Below the pieces are notes generated by a model, which saw only the letters and a program-made list of their open reading frames with translations, was not told the origin of the DNA and did no database searches. A stretch of DNA of 64,000 nucleotides from Sphingopyxis sp. Root154. Lineage in GTDB: Bacteria; Pseudomonadota; Alphaproteobacteria; Sphingomonadales; Sphingomonadaceae. This document shows, in pieces, positions 27,736 to 36,434 of this stretch; the stretch's first letter is position 1, and every line of letters begins with the position of its first letter. The translations under genes were made by a program, and so were the position numbers. The stretch covers positions 1,035,025 to 1,099,024 of the forward strand of contig NZ_LMGI01000002.1 of the NCBI RefSeq assembly GCF_001427105.1, in the 5' to 3' direction.

Positions 27736-28956
27736 TTGAATAAGCTTCCTGCCATCGACCGCTACATCGCGCGGCTCATCTTCTTCCCGATGCTCGGCAC
27801 CCTCGTCCTGTCGGCGATGCTGCTCGTGCTCGAAAAGATGCTGCGCCTGTTCGATTTCGTCGCGACCGAGGGCGGCCCGGTCAGCGTCGTGTGGCGGATG
27901 CTCGCGAACCTCATCCCGGAATATCTTTCGCTCGGTATTCCGATCGGGCTGATGCTGGGGATTCTCCTGGCTTTCCGGCGCCTTGCGACTTCGAGCGAAC
28001 TCGACGTGCTGAAAGGCGTGGGGATGAGTTTCGGGCGGCTTATGCGCGTGCCGTTCGCCTATGCGATCGCGCTCGCCGCGCTCAATCTGGCGATCGTCGG
28101 CTTCATCCAGCCCGTCGCGCGCTACGCCTATGAAGGGCTGCAATTCGAACTGCGCTCGGGCGCGCTGGGCGCGTCGATCAAGGTCGGCGAATTCACCAAA
28201 TTGGGCGACCGCATGACGCTCAGGATCGAGGAAAGCTACAACGACGGGCGCAGCTTGCGCGGCATTTTCGTGCGCGGCGAGCAGAAGGACGGACAGCGCG
28301 TGTCGGCCACCGCGGCGCGCGGACAGTTCCTCGCCACCGACGATCCGAATACGATCATCCTGCGCCTGTCGCAGGGCGTGCTGATCCATGAATCGCCCAA
28401 ATTCGCGGTGCCGCGCGTGCTGACGTTTGACAATCACGACCTGCCTATCCCGCTGCCCAAGATCGAGGCATTCCGCCTGCGCGGCGGGGCCGACCGCGAA
28501 ATGACGATCCCCGAATTGTTCGTCGCGGGGAAGGACAAGAGCCAGTCGGTGCAGACGCGACTCGAATCGCGCGCGAATTTCCATTTTCGCATCGTCGAAG
28601 TGATGTCGATGTTCCTGATCCCGCTGATCGCGATCGCTCTCGCCATCCCGCCCAAACGATCGACCTCGTCCCTCGGCGTCTTCCTGTCGATCGTGCTGCT
28701 GGTGACGCAACACAAGATCAATCAATATGCCGAAGATATGGGGGCGCGCGGAGTGGTCGACCCGCTGATCGCGCTGTGGGTACCCTATCTGCTGTTCGCG
28801 GCGCTCGCGATCTGGATGTATTATGTCGTTGCGCATGTGCCCGGCGGCCAGCCGATCGGTGCGCTCGAGCGCGTCGCGGCGAAGGCGGCGCAGAAGATCC
28901 GCAAAATGCTGACGATGTTCCAGCGCAAGCCGGGGCTGGTGGAGAGTGTGAACTAA
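27736..28956 (+). CDS. lptF: LPS export ABC permease LptF
   Basis: 406 aa inner-membrane permease of the LptB2FGC complex that extracts lipopolysaccharide from the inner membrane. Six helices with a large periplasmic beta-jellyroll between helices 3 and 4. The family start is clear (LPAIDRYIARLIFFPMLGTL), as are SLGIPIGLMLGILLAFRRLATSSELDVLKGVGMS, the coupling-helix region, and IPLIAIALAIPPKR in the second half. The only plausible start is a TTG at 27736, giving MNKLPAIDRY. Directly followed by lptG. Sphingomonads often carry little or no LPS but retain Lpt, possibly for sphingolipid or other glycolipid export. Confidence 0.92.
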   Translation: MNKLPAIDRYIARLIFFPMLGTLVLSAMLLVLEKMLRLFDFVATEGGPVSVVWRMLANLIPEYLSLGIPIGLMLGILLAFRRLATSSELDVLKGVGMSFGRLMRVPFAYAIALAALNLAIVGFIQPVARYAYEGLQFELRSGALGASIKVGEFTKLGDRMTLRIEESYNDGRSLRGIFVRGEQKDGQRVSATAARGQFLATDDPNTIILRLSQGVLIHESPKFAVPRVLTFDNHDLPIPLPKIEAFRLRGGADREMTIPELFVAGKDKSQSVQTRLESRANFHFRIVEVMSMFLIPLIAIALAIPPKRSTSSLGVFLSIVLLVTQHKINQYAEDMGARGVVDPLIALWVPYLLFAALAIWMYYVVAHVPGGQPIGALERVAAKAAQKIRKMLTMFQRKPGLVESVN

Positions 28957-30057
28957 ATGCATCAGCTCCACTTTTTCCCGTCGCGGACGATGGCGCTCTA
29001 CGTCGGCCGCCTTTTCCTCGTCCGCTCCTTCTCGATCCTGTTCGCGCTGGTGCTGATTCTCCAGACACTCGACCTCCTGGGCGAAAGCGGCAAGATCCTC
29101 GCGGTCGCGGGCAACAGCGACTCCGACGTGTGGCGCTATGTCGGCATGCGGCTGCCGCAGATCGTCGAGACCTTCCTGCCCTTTTCGGTGCTGCTCGGCA
29201 CGATCCTGACGATGGTGACGCTGAACCAGAACAGCGAGGTCATCGCGATGAAGGCGTCGGGCATGTCGGCCCACCAGGTGCTCGCGCCCCTGTTCCTCGC
29301 GGCCTTGCTCGTTGCGGGGATCAGCTTTGCGTTCAACGAACGCATCGTCACGCGCTCGACCGCGGCGCTCAGCGCCTGGCAAAAGGTCGAATATAAGCAA
29401 GTCCCCAAGGACAGCGGCATACGCACCAACATCTGGGTCCGCGACGGCGACAATCTGATCAACGCGGCGACGGTCGATACCAGCGGCCCGGTGATCATCC
29501 TCGGCTATGTGACGATTTACGAGCGCACCGGCGGGGTGCTGTCGTCGATGCTGTCGGCCGACAGCGCGCGCGCGCTTGCGACGGGCGGCTGGGAATTGAC
29601 CAATGCGCGGCGTTTCCTGCGCCGCTCGGGCACGCTCGAACCGCTCGGCACGATCGTCGCGGCGAAGGATGTCCGCCCCGACCAGTTCACGCTGGCACAG
29701 GTCGACGGCGACGAACTGCCCTTCCTGAAGCTGCAGTCGGCGATCGCCGATCTCGAGGCCGCGGGGCGTCCGGTCGATGCGCTGAAAGGCGTGCTCTGGC
29801 ACAAGATTTCGGGGCCGCTGTCGGCGATATTGATGCCGCTGCTCGGCGCGGTCGCGGCGTTCGGCCTCGCCCGCTCGGGCAAGCTCTTCATCCGCGCGAT
29901 CATCGGCATGGGGCTCGGTTTCGCCTATTTCGTCGCCGACAATTTCGCGCTCGCGATGGGCGATTTAGGCGCCTACTCGCCCTTCCTCGCGGCGTGGGGG
30001 CCGTTCATATTATTTGCGCTGATCGGCGAGATGATTTTGATCCGGACCGAGGAATAG
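28957..30057 (+). CDS. lptG: LPS export ABC permease LptG
   Basis: 366 aa partner of LptF. Helical bundle with a periplasmic jellyroll. LPQIVETFLPFSVLLGTILTMVTLNQNSEVIAMKASGMS is the conserved coupling segment, and the C-terminal helices start at PLSAILMPLLGAVAAFGL. The ATG follows the lptF stop directly (TAAATG), so the two are translated as a pair. The ATPase LptB is not in the window. Confidence 0.93.
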   Translation: MHQLHFFPSRTMALYVGRLFLVRSFSILFALVLILQTLDLLGESGKILAVAGNSDSDVWRYVGMRLPQIVETFLPFSVLLGTILTMVTLNQNSEVIAMKASGMSAHQVLAPLFLAALLVAGISFAFNERIVTRSTAALSAWQKVEYKQVPKDSGIRTNIWVRDGDNLINAATVDTSGPVIILGYVTIYERTGGVLSSMLSADSARALATGGWELTNARRFLRRSGTLEPLGTIVAAKDVRPDQFTLAQVDGDELPFLKLQSAIADLEAAGRPVDALKGVLWHKISGPLSAILMPLLGAVAAFGLARSGKLFIRAIIGMGLGFAYFVADNFALAMGDLGAYSPFLAAWGPFILFALIGEMILIRTEE

Positions 30058-30081
30058 GGACGGTTTCGAGGAGAGCAGTCG

Positions 30082-30168
30082 ATGAATTGGCGGCAAGAGC
30101 TGACGTTAATTTGCCTGTCGATCCTTGCCGCGCAGGGCATATCGAGGTGGTTTGGCGACGAGTTCTGA
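30082..30168 (+). CDS. Possible 28-residue membrane microprotein
   Basis: ATG with a strong GAGGAG ribosome site 8 nt upstream, starting 24 nt after lptG. The 28 residues (MNWRQELTLICLSILAAQGI, then SRWFGDEF) contain one hydrophobic stretch. The stop overlaps the ATG of the next tiny frame (TGATG). It could be real, or the 5' part of a broken short gene together with the next frame. No homologue recognised. Confidence 0.35.
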   Translation: MNWRQELTLICLSILAAQGISRWFGDEF

Positions 30169-30272
30169 TGGCGCTTGTAGGCGTAGGGCTTGCCGTTGTC
30201 ATCGGATCTCGGGTCAGAGATTCCATCATGTCGAAAAGGGCAAAAGAGGAGCGGGCAAGCCCGCAACCTTGA
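30168..30272 (+). CDS. Possible 34-residue membrane microprotein
   Basis: Starts on the stop of the previous tiny frame. A hydrophobic start (MALVGVGLAVVIG) is followed by a basic, charged tail (SKRAKEERASPQP), a layout seen in single-pass microproteins. It ends 3 nt before the convergent desaturase stop. Coding status is uncertain; it may be the second half of a frameshifted small gene. Confidence 0.3.
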   Translation: MALVGVGLAVVIGSRVRDSIMSKRAKEERASPQP

Positions 30273-30275
30273 AAA

Positions 30276-31382
30276 TCAAGCCGCAGCGCCCTTCGCTGAC
30301 CCGGCAACCAGATTCATCACCAGCTTCGGCAGGCTGTCGTAATTCGCACCATGATATTGCGAATCCGCGGGCAGCGCGTCTTTCAGGCGGCGGTGCGCCT
30401 CGCCCAGCGAATGATAGGGCACGCCCGGCAGCAGATGGTGCAGCGCGTGATAGCGCAGGCCCACCGGCGCCCACAGTTCGGGCAGCAGGCCCGGCGGCGG
30501 GACGTTGACGCTGTCGAGGAACTGGCCGGTCACGGTCAGCACCGCGCCGTCATTTTCCCACAGATGCGCGACGAGGGTGCGGATCTGGTTGAGAACCAGC
30601 GTCGCGGCGGCGATCGCGCCGAAAATCACGAGAGCGCGCAGCGGCACCCAGCCGAAGGCGCCCGCGGCGATCAGCAGGCTCGACCACGCCCACGCGCCGC
30701 CTTCCTGCCACGCCCATTGGCGGCGGAACTCGCCCTCGGGCGGCTTGCGGCGGAACATCGGGTTGATGATCATGCCCGAATAACGTTCGACGACGATCCG
30801 GCGCAGCGGCGGGATCAGGAACGACAGCGGGGTCAGCACTGCATAGCGAAAGACGAGCGCGACCGGCGCGAACGCCGCGGCGACGACGAACAACGGCACC
30901 GTCCACGGCTTCATCAGCGCGAGCGGCAAATATTCGGGATCCTCGACCGTGCCATATTTGGTGCGGTTGTGGTGCAGGCTGTGGATGCCCTCATACATGA
31001 AGGACGGGATCAACATCGGCACGCCGACGAGGATGTTCCAGCCGAGGCGGAAACCCGGCAGCGCATTTTTACGGATATGCGTGAGCTCGTGGATGAAGCT
31101 GCCCGCACGATAGAGCGCAACGACCGAAATCACCGCAGCGACCAGCATCCACGCGGTCGAGGGCGCAAGGATCGCCGCCGCGATGCCCGCATAGCCGACA
31201 AAGGCCGAAGCCAGCATATCGGTCCAATAGATACGCGCGCTCGGCTGCACGAGATCGCGCGTCAGCTCCGAAGCCGCGCGGATCATCGTCATATCGTCGG
31301 CAATCGCCGACTTGGGAGTCTTGGCAATCGACTTCGCGAAAGGCGTCGCGACCCGATCGGCAGGGGGATTGATCGTCGTCAT
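30276..31382 (-). CDS. Membrane fatty acid desaturase / hydroxylase
   Basis: 368 aa integral membrane di-iron enzyme. Three histidine boxes are visible: HELTH (98-102), HSLHH (134-138) and HALHH (312-316), with four to six membrane helices between. Members insert double bonds into acyl chains or modify sphingoid, carotenoid and related lipids. Substrate is not determined, though the nearby sphingolipid genes make a lipid substrate in the envelope likely. The ATG at 31382 is chosen because the upstream open frame is antisense to the neighbouring acyltransferase gene. It stands alone on its strand, divergent from that gene. Confidence 0.88.
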   Translation of the reverse strand: MTTINPPADRVATPFAKSIAKTPKSAIADDMTMIRAASELTRDLVQPSARIYWTDMLASAFVGYAGIAAAILAPSTAWMLVAAVISVVALYRAGSFIHELTHIRKNALPGFRLGWNILVGVPMLIPSFMYEGIHSLHHNRTKYGTVEDPEYLPLALMKPWTVPLFVVAAAFAPVALVFRYAVLTPLSFLIPPLRRIVVERYSGMIINPMFRRKPPEGEFRRQWAWQEGGAWAWSSLLIAAGAFGWVPLRALVIFGAIAAATLVLNQIRTLVAHLWENDGAVLTVTGQFLDSVNVPPPGLLPELWAPVGLRYHALHHLLPGVPYHSLGEAHRRLKDALPADSQYHGANYDSLPKLVMNLVAGSAKGAAA

Positions 31383-31499
31383 ATGGGTGTCTTCACCATT
31401 ATTTCGTGGCAGCAAAATGGCCGAATGCGGGTCGCCAGCGCCATTTCTATGCCCTAATGCGTCGCCAATAATATAGGTCAGCCAATTCAGGAAACCAGT

Positions 31500-32669
31500 A
31501 TGAGCGGACATTCGGACGGCCCGATCACCATCCACCCGGTCAAGACCAAGGACGATTTGCGCGAATTCGTCGAGCTCGCCTTTCGCCTCAATCGCGGCGA
31601 TCCGTCGTGGGTGCCGCCGCTGAAGGGCGAGGTCTACGGCCTGCTGACCCCGGGCAAGAATCCGTGGTTCGAACATGGCAAGGCGCAGTTCTTTCTCGCG
31701 CGGCGCGAGGGCCGCACGATCGGGCGCATCTCGGCGCATATCGACGAACTCGCGCTCGCGCAGCCCGCCGAGCAGGGCATGGGGCCGGGCACTGGCAACT
31801 GGGGCCTGCTCGAAGCCGAAGATGAGGATAGCGCGCAGGCGTTGCTCGCCGCGGCCGAGGATTGGCTGCGCGGCCAGGGCATGCACCGCGCGCTCGGGCC
31901 GCTGTCGATCTCGATCTGGGACGAACCCGGCCTGCTGATCGAGGGGTTCGACAACCGGCCGACGGTGATGATGGGGCACAATAGCCCGCTCTATCGCGGC
32001 TGGGTCGAGGGTGCCGGCTATCGGCCCGTGAAGCAGCTGCTGAACTATGATGTCGCGATCGACGAGGGGTTTCCGCCGATCGTCAACCGCATCGTCGCGG
32101 CGGGCGAAAAAAATGCGCGCATCCGCATCCGCAAGGTGAACAAGCGCCGCTTCGCCGCCGAGGCGAGCCTGATCATGGGGCTGCTCAACGATGCATGGTC
32201 CGACAATTGGGGCTTTGTCCCGCTGACCGACAGCGAAATCGCCTATGTCGGCAAGAAGCTGAAAGACATCGTCTTCGAGGATCTGATCCGCGTCGCCGAA
32301 GTCGACGGCGAGCCCGTCGCCTTCATGATCGTGCTGCCGAACATCAACCAGCTCTTGATCGACATGGACGGTTCGCTGCTGCCTTTCAACTGGGCACGGC
32401 TGCTCTGGTGGCTGCGCAAACCACAGAGCCATATCCTGCGCGTGCCGCTGATGGGCGTCGCGAAGAAGTTGCAGAACAGCCGGATGGCGAGCACCCTCGC
32501 CTTCATGATGATCGAATATATCCGCCGCGACGCGGTCGCCGATTATGGTACCAAGCGCGGCGATATCGGCTGGGTGCTCGACGACAATCAGGGGATGAAC
32601 GCGGTCGCCGAGGCGATCGAGGCCAGGGTCAACCGCGTGTACCAGATCTACGACAAAGCGCTGGGCTAG
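31500..32669 (+). CDS. GNAT-fold acyltransferase-like protein (possible ceramide-synthase relative)
   Basis: 389 aa. The N-terminal region has the family signature DPSWVPPLKGEVYGLLTPGKNPWFEHGKAQFFLARREGRTIGRISA. The central part ALGPLSISIWDEPGLLIEGFDNRP and the C-terminal RGDIGWVLDDNQGMN belong to the same long GNAT-like family (YghO-type; some members are mislabelled dATP pyrophosphohydrolase). The bacterial ceramide synthase bCerS is a GNAT-superfamily N-acyltransferase, and spt lies 8 kb away. That makes ceramide synthesis a candidate function, but many relatives occur in bacteria without sphingolipids. Divergent from the desaturase gene, and closely followed by the monooxygenase gene. Confidence 0.7.
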   Translation: MSGHSDGPITIHPVKTKDDLREFVELAFRLNRGDPSWVPPLKGEVYGLLTPGKNPWFEHGKAQFFLARREGRTIGRISAHIDELALAQPAEQGMGPGTGNWGLLEAEDEDSAQALLAAAEDWLRGQGMHRALGPLSISIWDEPGLLIEGFDNRPTVMMGHNSPLYRGWVEGAGYRPVKQLLNYDVAIDEGFPPIVNRIVAAGEKNARIRIRKVNKRRFAAEASLIMGLLNDAWSDNWGFVPLTDSEIAYVGKKLKDIVFEDLIRVAEVDGEPVAFMIVLPNINQLLIDMDGSLLPFNWARLLWWLRKPQSHILRVPLMGVAKKLQNSRMASTLAFMMIEYIRRDAVADYGTKRGDIGWVLDDNQGMNAVAEAIEARVNRVYQIYDKALG

Positions 32670-32677
32670 GTGCGCCC

Positions 32678-32974
32678 ATGCTCAAGGTCATCGCGCAGGA
32701 TTTCATAAAGCCCGACGCCGTCGACGTCGTTTTGCCATTCTATCGCGAGCTGGTCGAAAAGACGCGGTTGGAGCCGCTGTGCATCGCCTATGACCTGTTC
32801 GAAGACCGGAAGGACCCCGGCCACTTCATCTTCATCGAGGAGTGGCCCGACCGCGCGGCGCTCGATATCCACTGCCAGTCCGAACATTTCACCCGGCTGG
32901 TCCCGCTGATCAACGCGCACCAGCGACAAGAGGGGACCTTCATTCTGATGGATGCGATCGCGTGCCCCCCCTGA
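32678..32974 (+). CDS. Antibiotic biosynthesis monooxygenase (ABM) domain protein
   Basis: 98 aa, one dimeric alpha-beta ferredoxin-like ABM domain. The pattern is VIAQDFIKPD... strand, a helix, then FIFIEEWPDRAALDIHCQSEHF with the conserved E-x-W and His, as in YgiN-type quinol monooxygenases. Such small proteins oxidise quinols or aromatic compounds without cofactor; the substrate is unknown. It begins 8 nt after the upstream acyltransferase-like gene, so it is co-transcribed. Confidence 0.85.
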   Translation: MLKVIAQDFIKPDAVDVVLPFYRELVEKTRLEPLCIAYDLFEDRKDPGHFIFIEEWPDRAALDIHCQSEHFTRLVPLINAHQRQEGTFILMDAIACPP

Positions 32975-33072
32975 CAAGCCGCTGCACCGCGGCAAAGCCG
33001 CACCCGGCGTGATGGGACAGCTTTGCGACAAAATGGGGCCACCGTGCATTGGAGGCATGGAAAGGCTTTGTC

Positions 33073-34503
33073 GTGGCGACCCTATATCTTGCCGCCAATC
33101 GCTTCGGCCTTGGCCGTCGGTTCGACGATCCGGCGATTGATGACCCGAAAGACTGGCTGACGCGCCAGATCGGCGACTATGACCCCGCCCCCCCGGCGTT
33201 GGCGGGGCTGGCCGGACGCGAGGCGATTGCGACCGCCTATGCCGAATATCGCGACGAGCGGCAGGCGATGCGCCGCGAGGCCGCCGCCATGCCGATGACC
33301 GAGGAGGAAAAGGGTATGGACCCCGAACTCCGCCGCCTGTTGCGCTCGGCGATCCGCCGCCATTATGTCGACGCAAGCGCCGCGCGCCTGTCCGCGGCCG
33401 TCGCAACATCCACCCCCTTTCCCGAGCGGCTGGTCCATTTCTGGGCGAATCATTTCGCGGTGTCGGCGGACAAGCAAACCGTCGTCGGCTTCGCGGGCCA
33501 TTACGAGAATGACGCGATCCGCCCGCATATCATGGGCAAATTCTCCGACCTCCTCATGGGCGCGGTCCATCATCCCGCAATGCTGCTCTATCTCGATCAG
33601 GCGCAGAGCTTCGGTCCCGCCAGCCCGTTCGCGACGCGCGTGCGAAACCGCGGCAAGGGCAAGGCGCCGGGGCTCAACGAGAATCTCGCGCGCGAGATAT
33701 TGGAGCTGCACACGCTCGGCGTGCGCACGGGCTATACGCAAACCGACGTGACGGCTTTTGCAAAGGCGCTCACCGGCCTGACCGTCGCGGGCCTCGGGCG
33801 CGGCGCAGGGCAGCGGCTGATGCCCGCCGATGCGCGGCCCGGCGAAACGGTGTTCATCGGCCCGCTTCACGAACCCGGTGCACAGACGATCCTCGGCAAG
33901 CGGTACGACGATGCGGGTGCCCGGCAGGCCGAAGCCGTGCTGCGCGACCTGGCCGTTCATCCCGCGACCGCGAAGCATATCGCCGCCAAGCTGGCGCGCC
34001 ATTTTACGGGCGACGTGCCGCCTGCGGCATTAGTCGACCGGTTGTCGGCCGACTTCCTCAAGACCGGCGGCGACTTGCCTTCGCTCTACCGAACGCTGAT
34101 CGCCTCGCCCGAGCCGTGGGCAGCCACGCCCGTGATGTTCAAATCGCCGTGGGACTGGACGGTGTCGATGCTCCGCGCGCTGAAGGTCCCCGCGTTTGGC
34201 GAGCGGCAGAATATCGCCGCGATTTTCACCCAGCTCGGCCAGCCGGTGTGGCGCCCCGGATCGCCTGCGGGCTATGACGACAAGGTCGCCACTTGGGCGG
34301 GATCGGCGGCGCTGATGCAGCGCGTCGAACTCGCGAGCCGGATCGCGGGGCGGATCGGCGACCGCGCCGATGCGCGCCAGCTCGCGCCGCTCGTCCTCGC
34401 CGACGCCCTCACCCCCGAAACGCGCCAAGCGATCGCGCGCGCTGACAGCCCGGGTCAGGGCATCGCGATTCTGTTCGCCAGCCCGGCCTTTTTGCGGAGA
34501 TAG
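33073..34503 (+). CDS. DUF1800 domain protein
   Basis: 476 aa. N-terminal ATLYLAANRFGLGRR is the family marker. The core holds PFPERLVHFWANHFAVSAD, the NENLAREILELHTLG motif and VMFKSPWDWTVSMLRAL. DUF1800 proteins are almost always paired with DUF1501 proteins, as here (3 nt apart). The pair is thought to process or export something, and its biochemistry is unknown. GTG at 33073 is chosen with AAAGG upstream. A TTG at 33049 would only add a short tail. Confidence 0.85.
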   Translation: MATLYLAANRFGLGRRFDDPAIDDPKDWLTRQIGDYDPAPPALAGLAGREAIATAYAEYRDERQAMRREAAAMPMTEEEKGMDPELRRLLRSAIRRHYVDASAARLSAAVATSTPFPERLVHFWANHFAVSADKQTVVGFAGHYENDAIRPHIMGKFSDLLMGAVHHPAMLLYLDQAQSFGPASPFATRVRNRGKGKAPGLNENLAREILELHTLGVRTGYTQTDVTAFAKALTGLTVAGLGRGAGQRLMPADARPGETVFIGPLHEPGAQTILGKRYDDAGARQAEAVLRDLAVHPATAKHIAAKLARHFTGDVPPAALVDRLSADFLKTGGDLPSLYRTLIASPEPWAATPVMFKSPWDWTVSMLRALKVPAFGERQNIAAIFTQLGQPVWRPGSPAGYDDKVATWAGSAALMQRVELASRIAGRIGDRADARQLAPLVLADALTPETRQAIARADSPGQGIAILFASPAFLRR

Positions 34504-34506
34504 ACG

Positions 34507-35682
34507 ATGATCCTCTCACGCCGTTCGATCATATTGTCGGGGATCACCGTCGCCACCGCGGGCGCGCTGCCCCACTTTGCCTACGCCGCCGCGGGCACGC
34601 CCAAACGCCTCGTCTTCATCATCCAGCGCGGCGCCGCCGACGGGCTCGCGACGGTCGCGCCAACGGGCGACCCCGCCTTTGCCGCCGCGCGCCGCGCGAT
34701 GGCCGACGAGACTATGGGCGGCGCCAAACTCGACGCGATGTTCACGCTGCATCCCGCGATGGCCGCAACCGCTGGCCTGTACACCGGCAAGCAGGCGCAT
34801 TTCGCGCATGCCGTCGCCACGGCGTACCGCGACCGCTCGCATTTCGACGGCCAGAATATGCTCGAGGGCGGCGGGGCGCGTCCCTATGGACGCGACACCG
34901 GCTGGGTCGGGCGCCTGCTCACCTTGTTGCCCGCCGCCGAGCGCGATGCGATCGCGATTGCCCCGGCGGTCCCGCTCGCGCTGCGCGGGACGGTGCAGGT
35001 GGGGACCTATGCCCCGAGCCGCCTGCCGCAGGCCGACGCCGACCTGATCGCGCGGCTGACCGCACTTTATCAGGACGACCCGCTGCTCCATCCGCTGTGG
35101 GACAGCGCGGTCAAGACGCAGGAGCTCGCGAGCGACATCGGCGGCAACAATGGCCGCAACGGTGCCGACCTCGGCAAGCTCGCCGCGTCGCTTATGCTGC
35201 CCGAGGACGGCGCGCGCGTGATGATGGTCGAAACCGGCGGCTGGGACACGCATAGCGGCCAGCGCGGGCGGCTTGCGGCGCAGCTGCGCGGGCTCGACCA
35301 GCTCGTCGGTGCATTGCAAACTGGCCTTGGTTCCGCGTGGAACGATACGCTCATCATCGTCGCCACCGAATTCGGCCGCACCGTCGAGGTCAACGGCACT
35401 GGCGGCACCGACCATGGCACCGCATCGACCGCGATGCTGCTCGGCGGCGGGCTGGCGGCGGGCGGCAAGGTGTCGGCCGACTGGCCGGGGCTCGGCGCCG
35501 CGGCGCGCTACGAAGGCCGCGACCTCAAACCGACGCGCAGCCTCGAAAGCGTGATCGCGGGTGCGGTCGCGCATCATTATGCGCTCGACCCGAAGCGGGT
35601 GATGACGACGCTGTATCCGGATGCCTACTCGAGGATCGCCCACGTAGGCGCATGGTCGCTGGCCTTCTCGCGGCCGCGATGA
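34507..35682 (+). CDS. DUF1501 domain protein (Tat/Sec exported)
   Basis: 391 aa with an N-terminal leader (MILSRRSIILSGITVATAGALPHFAYA); the SRRS start resembles a Tat signal. The mature part has a phosphatase/sulfatase-like fold: LVFIIQRGAADGLATV, FTLHPAM, the VMMVETGGWDTHSGQ motif, ATEFGRTVEVNGTGGTDHGTASTAMLLGGG. Metal-ligand-like Asp and His residues (GWDTH, TDHG) are intact. Partner of the DUF1800 gene. Its 3' end overlaps the convergent xth gene by 58 nt. Confidence 0.87.
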   Translation: MILSRRSIILSGITVATAGALPHFAYAAAGTPKRLVFIIQRGAADGLATVAPTGDPAFAAARRAMADETMGGAKLDAMFTLHPAMAATAGLYTGKQAHFAHAVATAYRDRSHFDGQNMLEGGGARPYGRDTGWVGRLLTLLPAAERDAIAIAPAVPLALRGTVQVGTYAPSRLPQADADLIARLTALYQDDPLLHPLWDSAVKTQELASDIGGNNGRNGADLGKLAASLMLPEDGARVMMVETGGWDTHSGQRGRLAAQLRGLDQLVGALQTGLGSAWNDTLIIVATEFGRTVEVNGTGGTDHGTASTAMLLGGGLAAGGKVSADWPGLGAAARYEGRDLKPTRSLESVIAGAVAHHYALDPKRVMTTLYPDAYSRIAHVGAWSLAFSRPR

Positions 35683-36395
35683 TCCTTGTCGACCCCGGCA
35701 TCGACCAGCCGGTCCGCAAGCGCGGGACTGAGCAGCAGATGGTCGATGCGGAACCCATGGTCGCGCTGCCAGCCGCCCGCCTGATAGTCCCAGAAAGTCC
35801 AGATCCCGCCCGCCGGATGGCGGCTACGAAGCGCGTCGGTCCAGCCGTCGCCAAGCAGGCGGAACCAGGCATCGCGCGATTCGGGCTGCATCAGCGCGTC
35901 GGTCGCCATGACGCGCGGGTCCCACACATCGTCGTCGTGCGGGATGACGTTATAGTCGCCGGTCAGGATCGTCGGAATTTCGGACGCGAGGAGGAATTTC
36001 GCGCGCTCGCGCAGCCGCGCCATCCAGCGGAGCTTATAGTCGAATTTTGGCCCCGGCTGCGGATTGCCGTTGGGAAGATAGATCGACGCGACGCGCAGGC
36101 CGTGAACGTCGGCCTCCAGATAACGCGACTGTTCGTCTTCGGCCTCGCCCGCGAGCCCGCGCTGCGTCTCGACCGGTTGAGTCCCCTTCGCGAGGATCGC
36201 GACGCCGTTGAAGCCCTTTTGCCCATGATAGAGGAAGCCGTATCCCGCCGCCTCGATCTCTTTCGTCGGCATCGTTTCGTCGCTCGATTTCAGTTCCTGC
36301 AGGCAGGCGATATCGGGCTGCGTTTCCTCGAGCCATTCGACGAGGCGTGGCAAACGGGCCTTGATCCCGTTGATATTGAAGGTCGCGATTTTCAT
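35625..36395 (-). CDS. xth: Exodeoxyribonuclease III (AP endonuclease)
   Basis: 256 aa Mg-dependent nuclease of base excision repair that cleaves at abasic sites and trims 3' ends. Family motifs: KIATFNINGIKARLPRLVEWL (Asn metal site), ACLQELKSSDE (catalytic Glu), YLPNGNP, LTGDYNVIPHDDDV (Asp/Asn) and KASDHAPTWA with the general-base Asp-His. Length is typical. It overlaps the DUF1501 gene tail to tail. Confidence 0.95.
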   Translation of the reverse strand: MKIATFNINGIKARLPRLVEWLEETQPDIACLQELKSSDETMPTKEIEAAGYGFLYHGQKGFNGVAILAKGTQPVETQRGLAGEAEDEQSRYLEADVHGLRVASIYLPNGNPQPGPKFDYKLRWMARLRERAKFLLASEIPTILTGDYNVIPHDDDVWDPRVMATDALMQPESRDAWFRLLGDGWTDALRSRHPAGGIWTFWDYQAGGWQRDHGFRIDHLLLSPALADRLVDAGVDKDHRGREKASDHAPTWAILE

Positions 36396-36434
36396 GGCGC
36401 ACCTATGCCAGCAAGCACGGCGCTGTGAAAGGCG

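Noticed and set aside
27712..29802. Open frame of 696 codons on the minus strand
   Set aside because: Antisense to lptF and lptG. Composition (Arg, His, Glu, Gln) is that of a shadow frame, with no domain.
31383..32432. N-terminal extension of the desaturase frame
   Set aside because: It is antisense to the GNAT-like gene at 31500. The desaturase start at 31382 fits the family and gives the first His box at a normal place.
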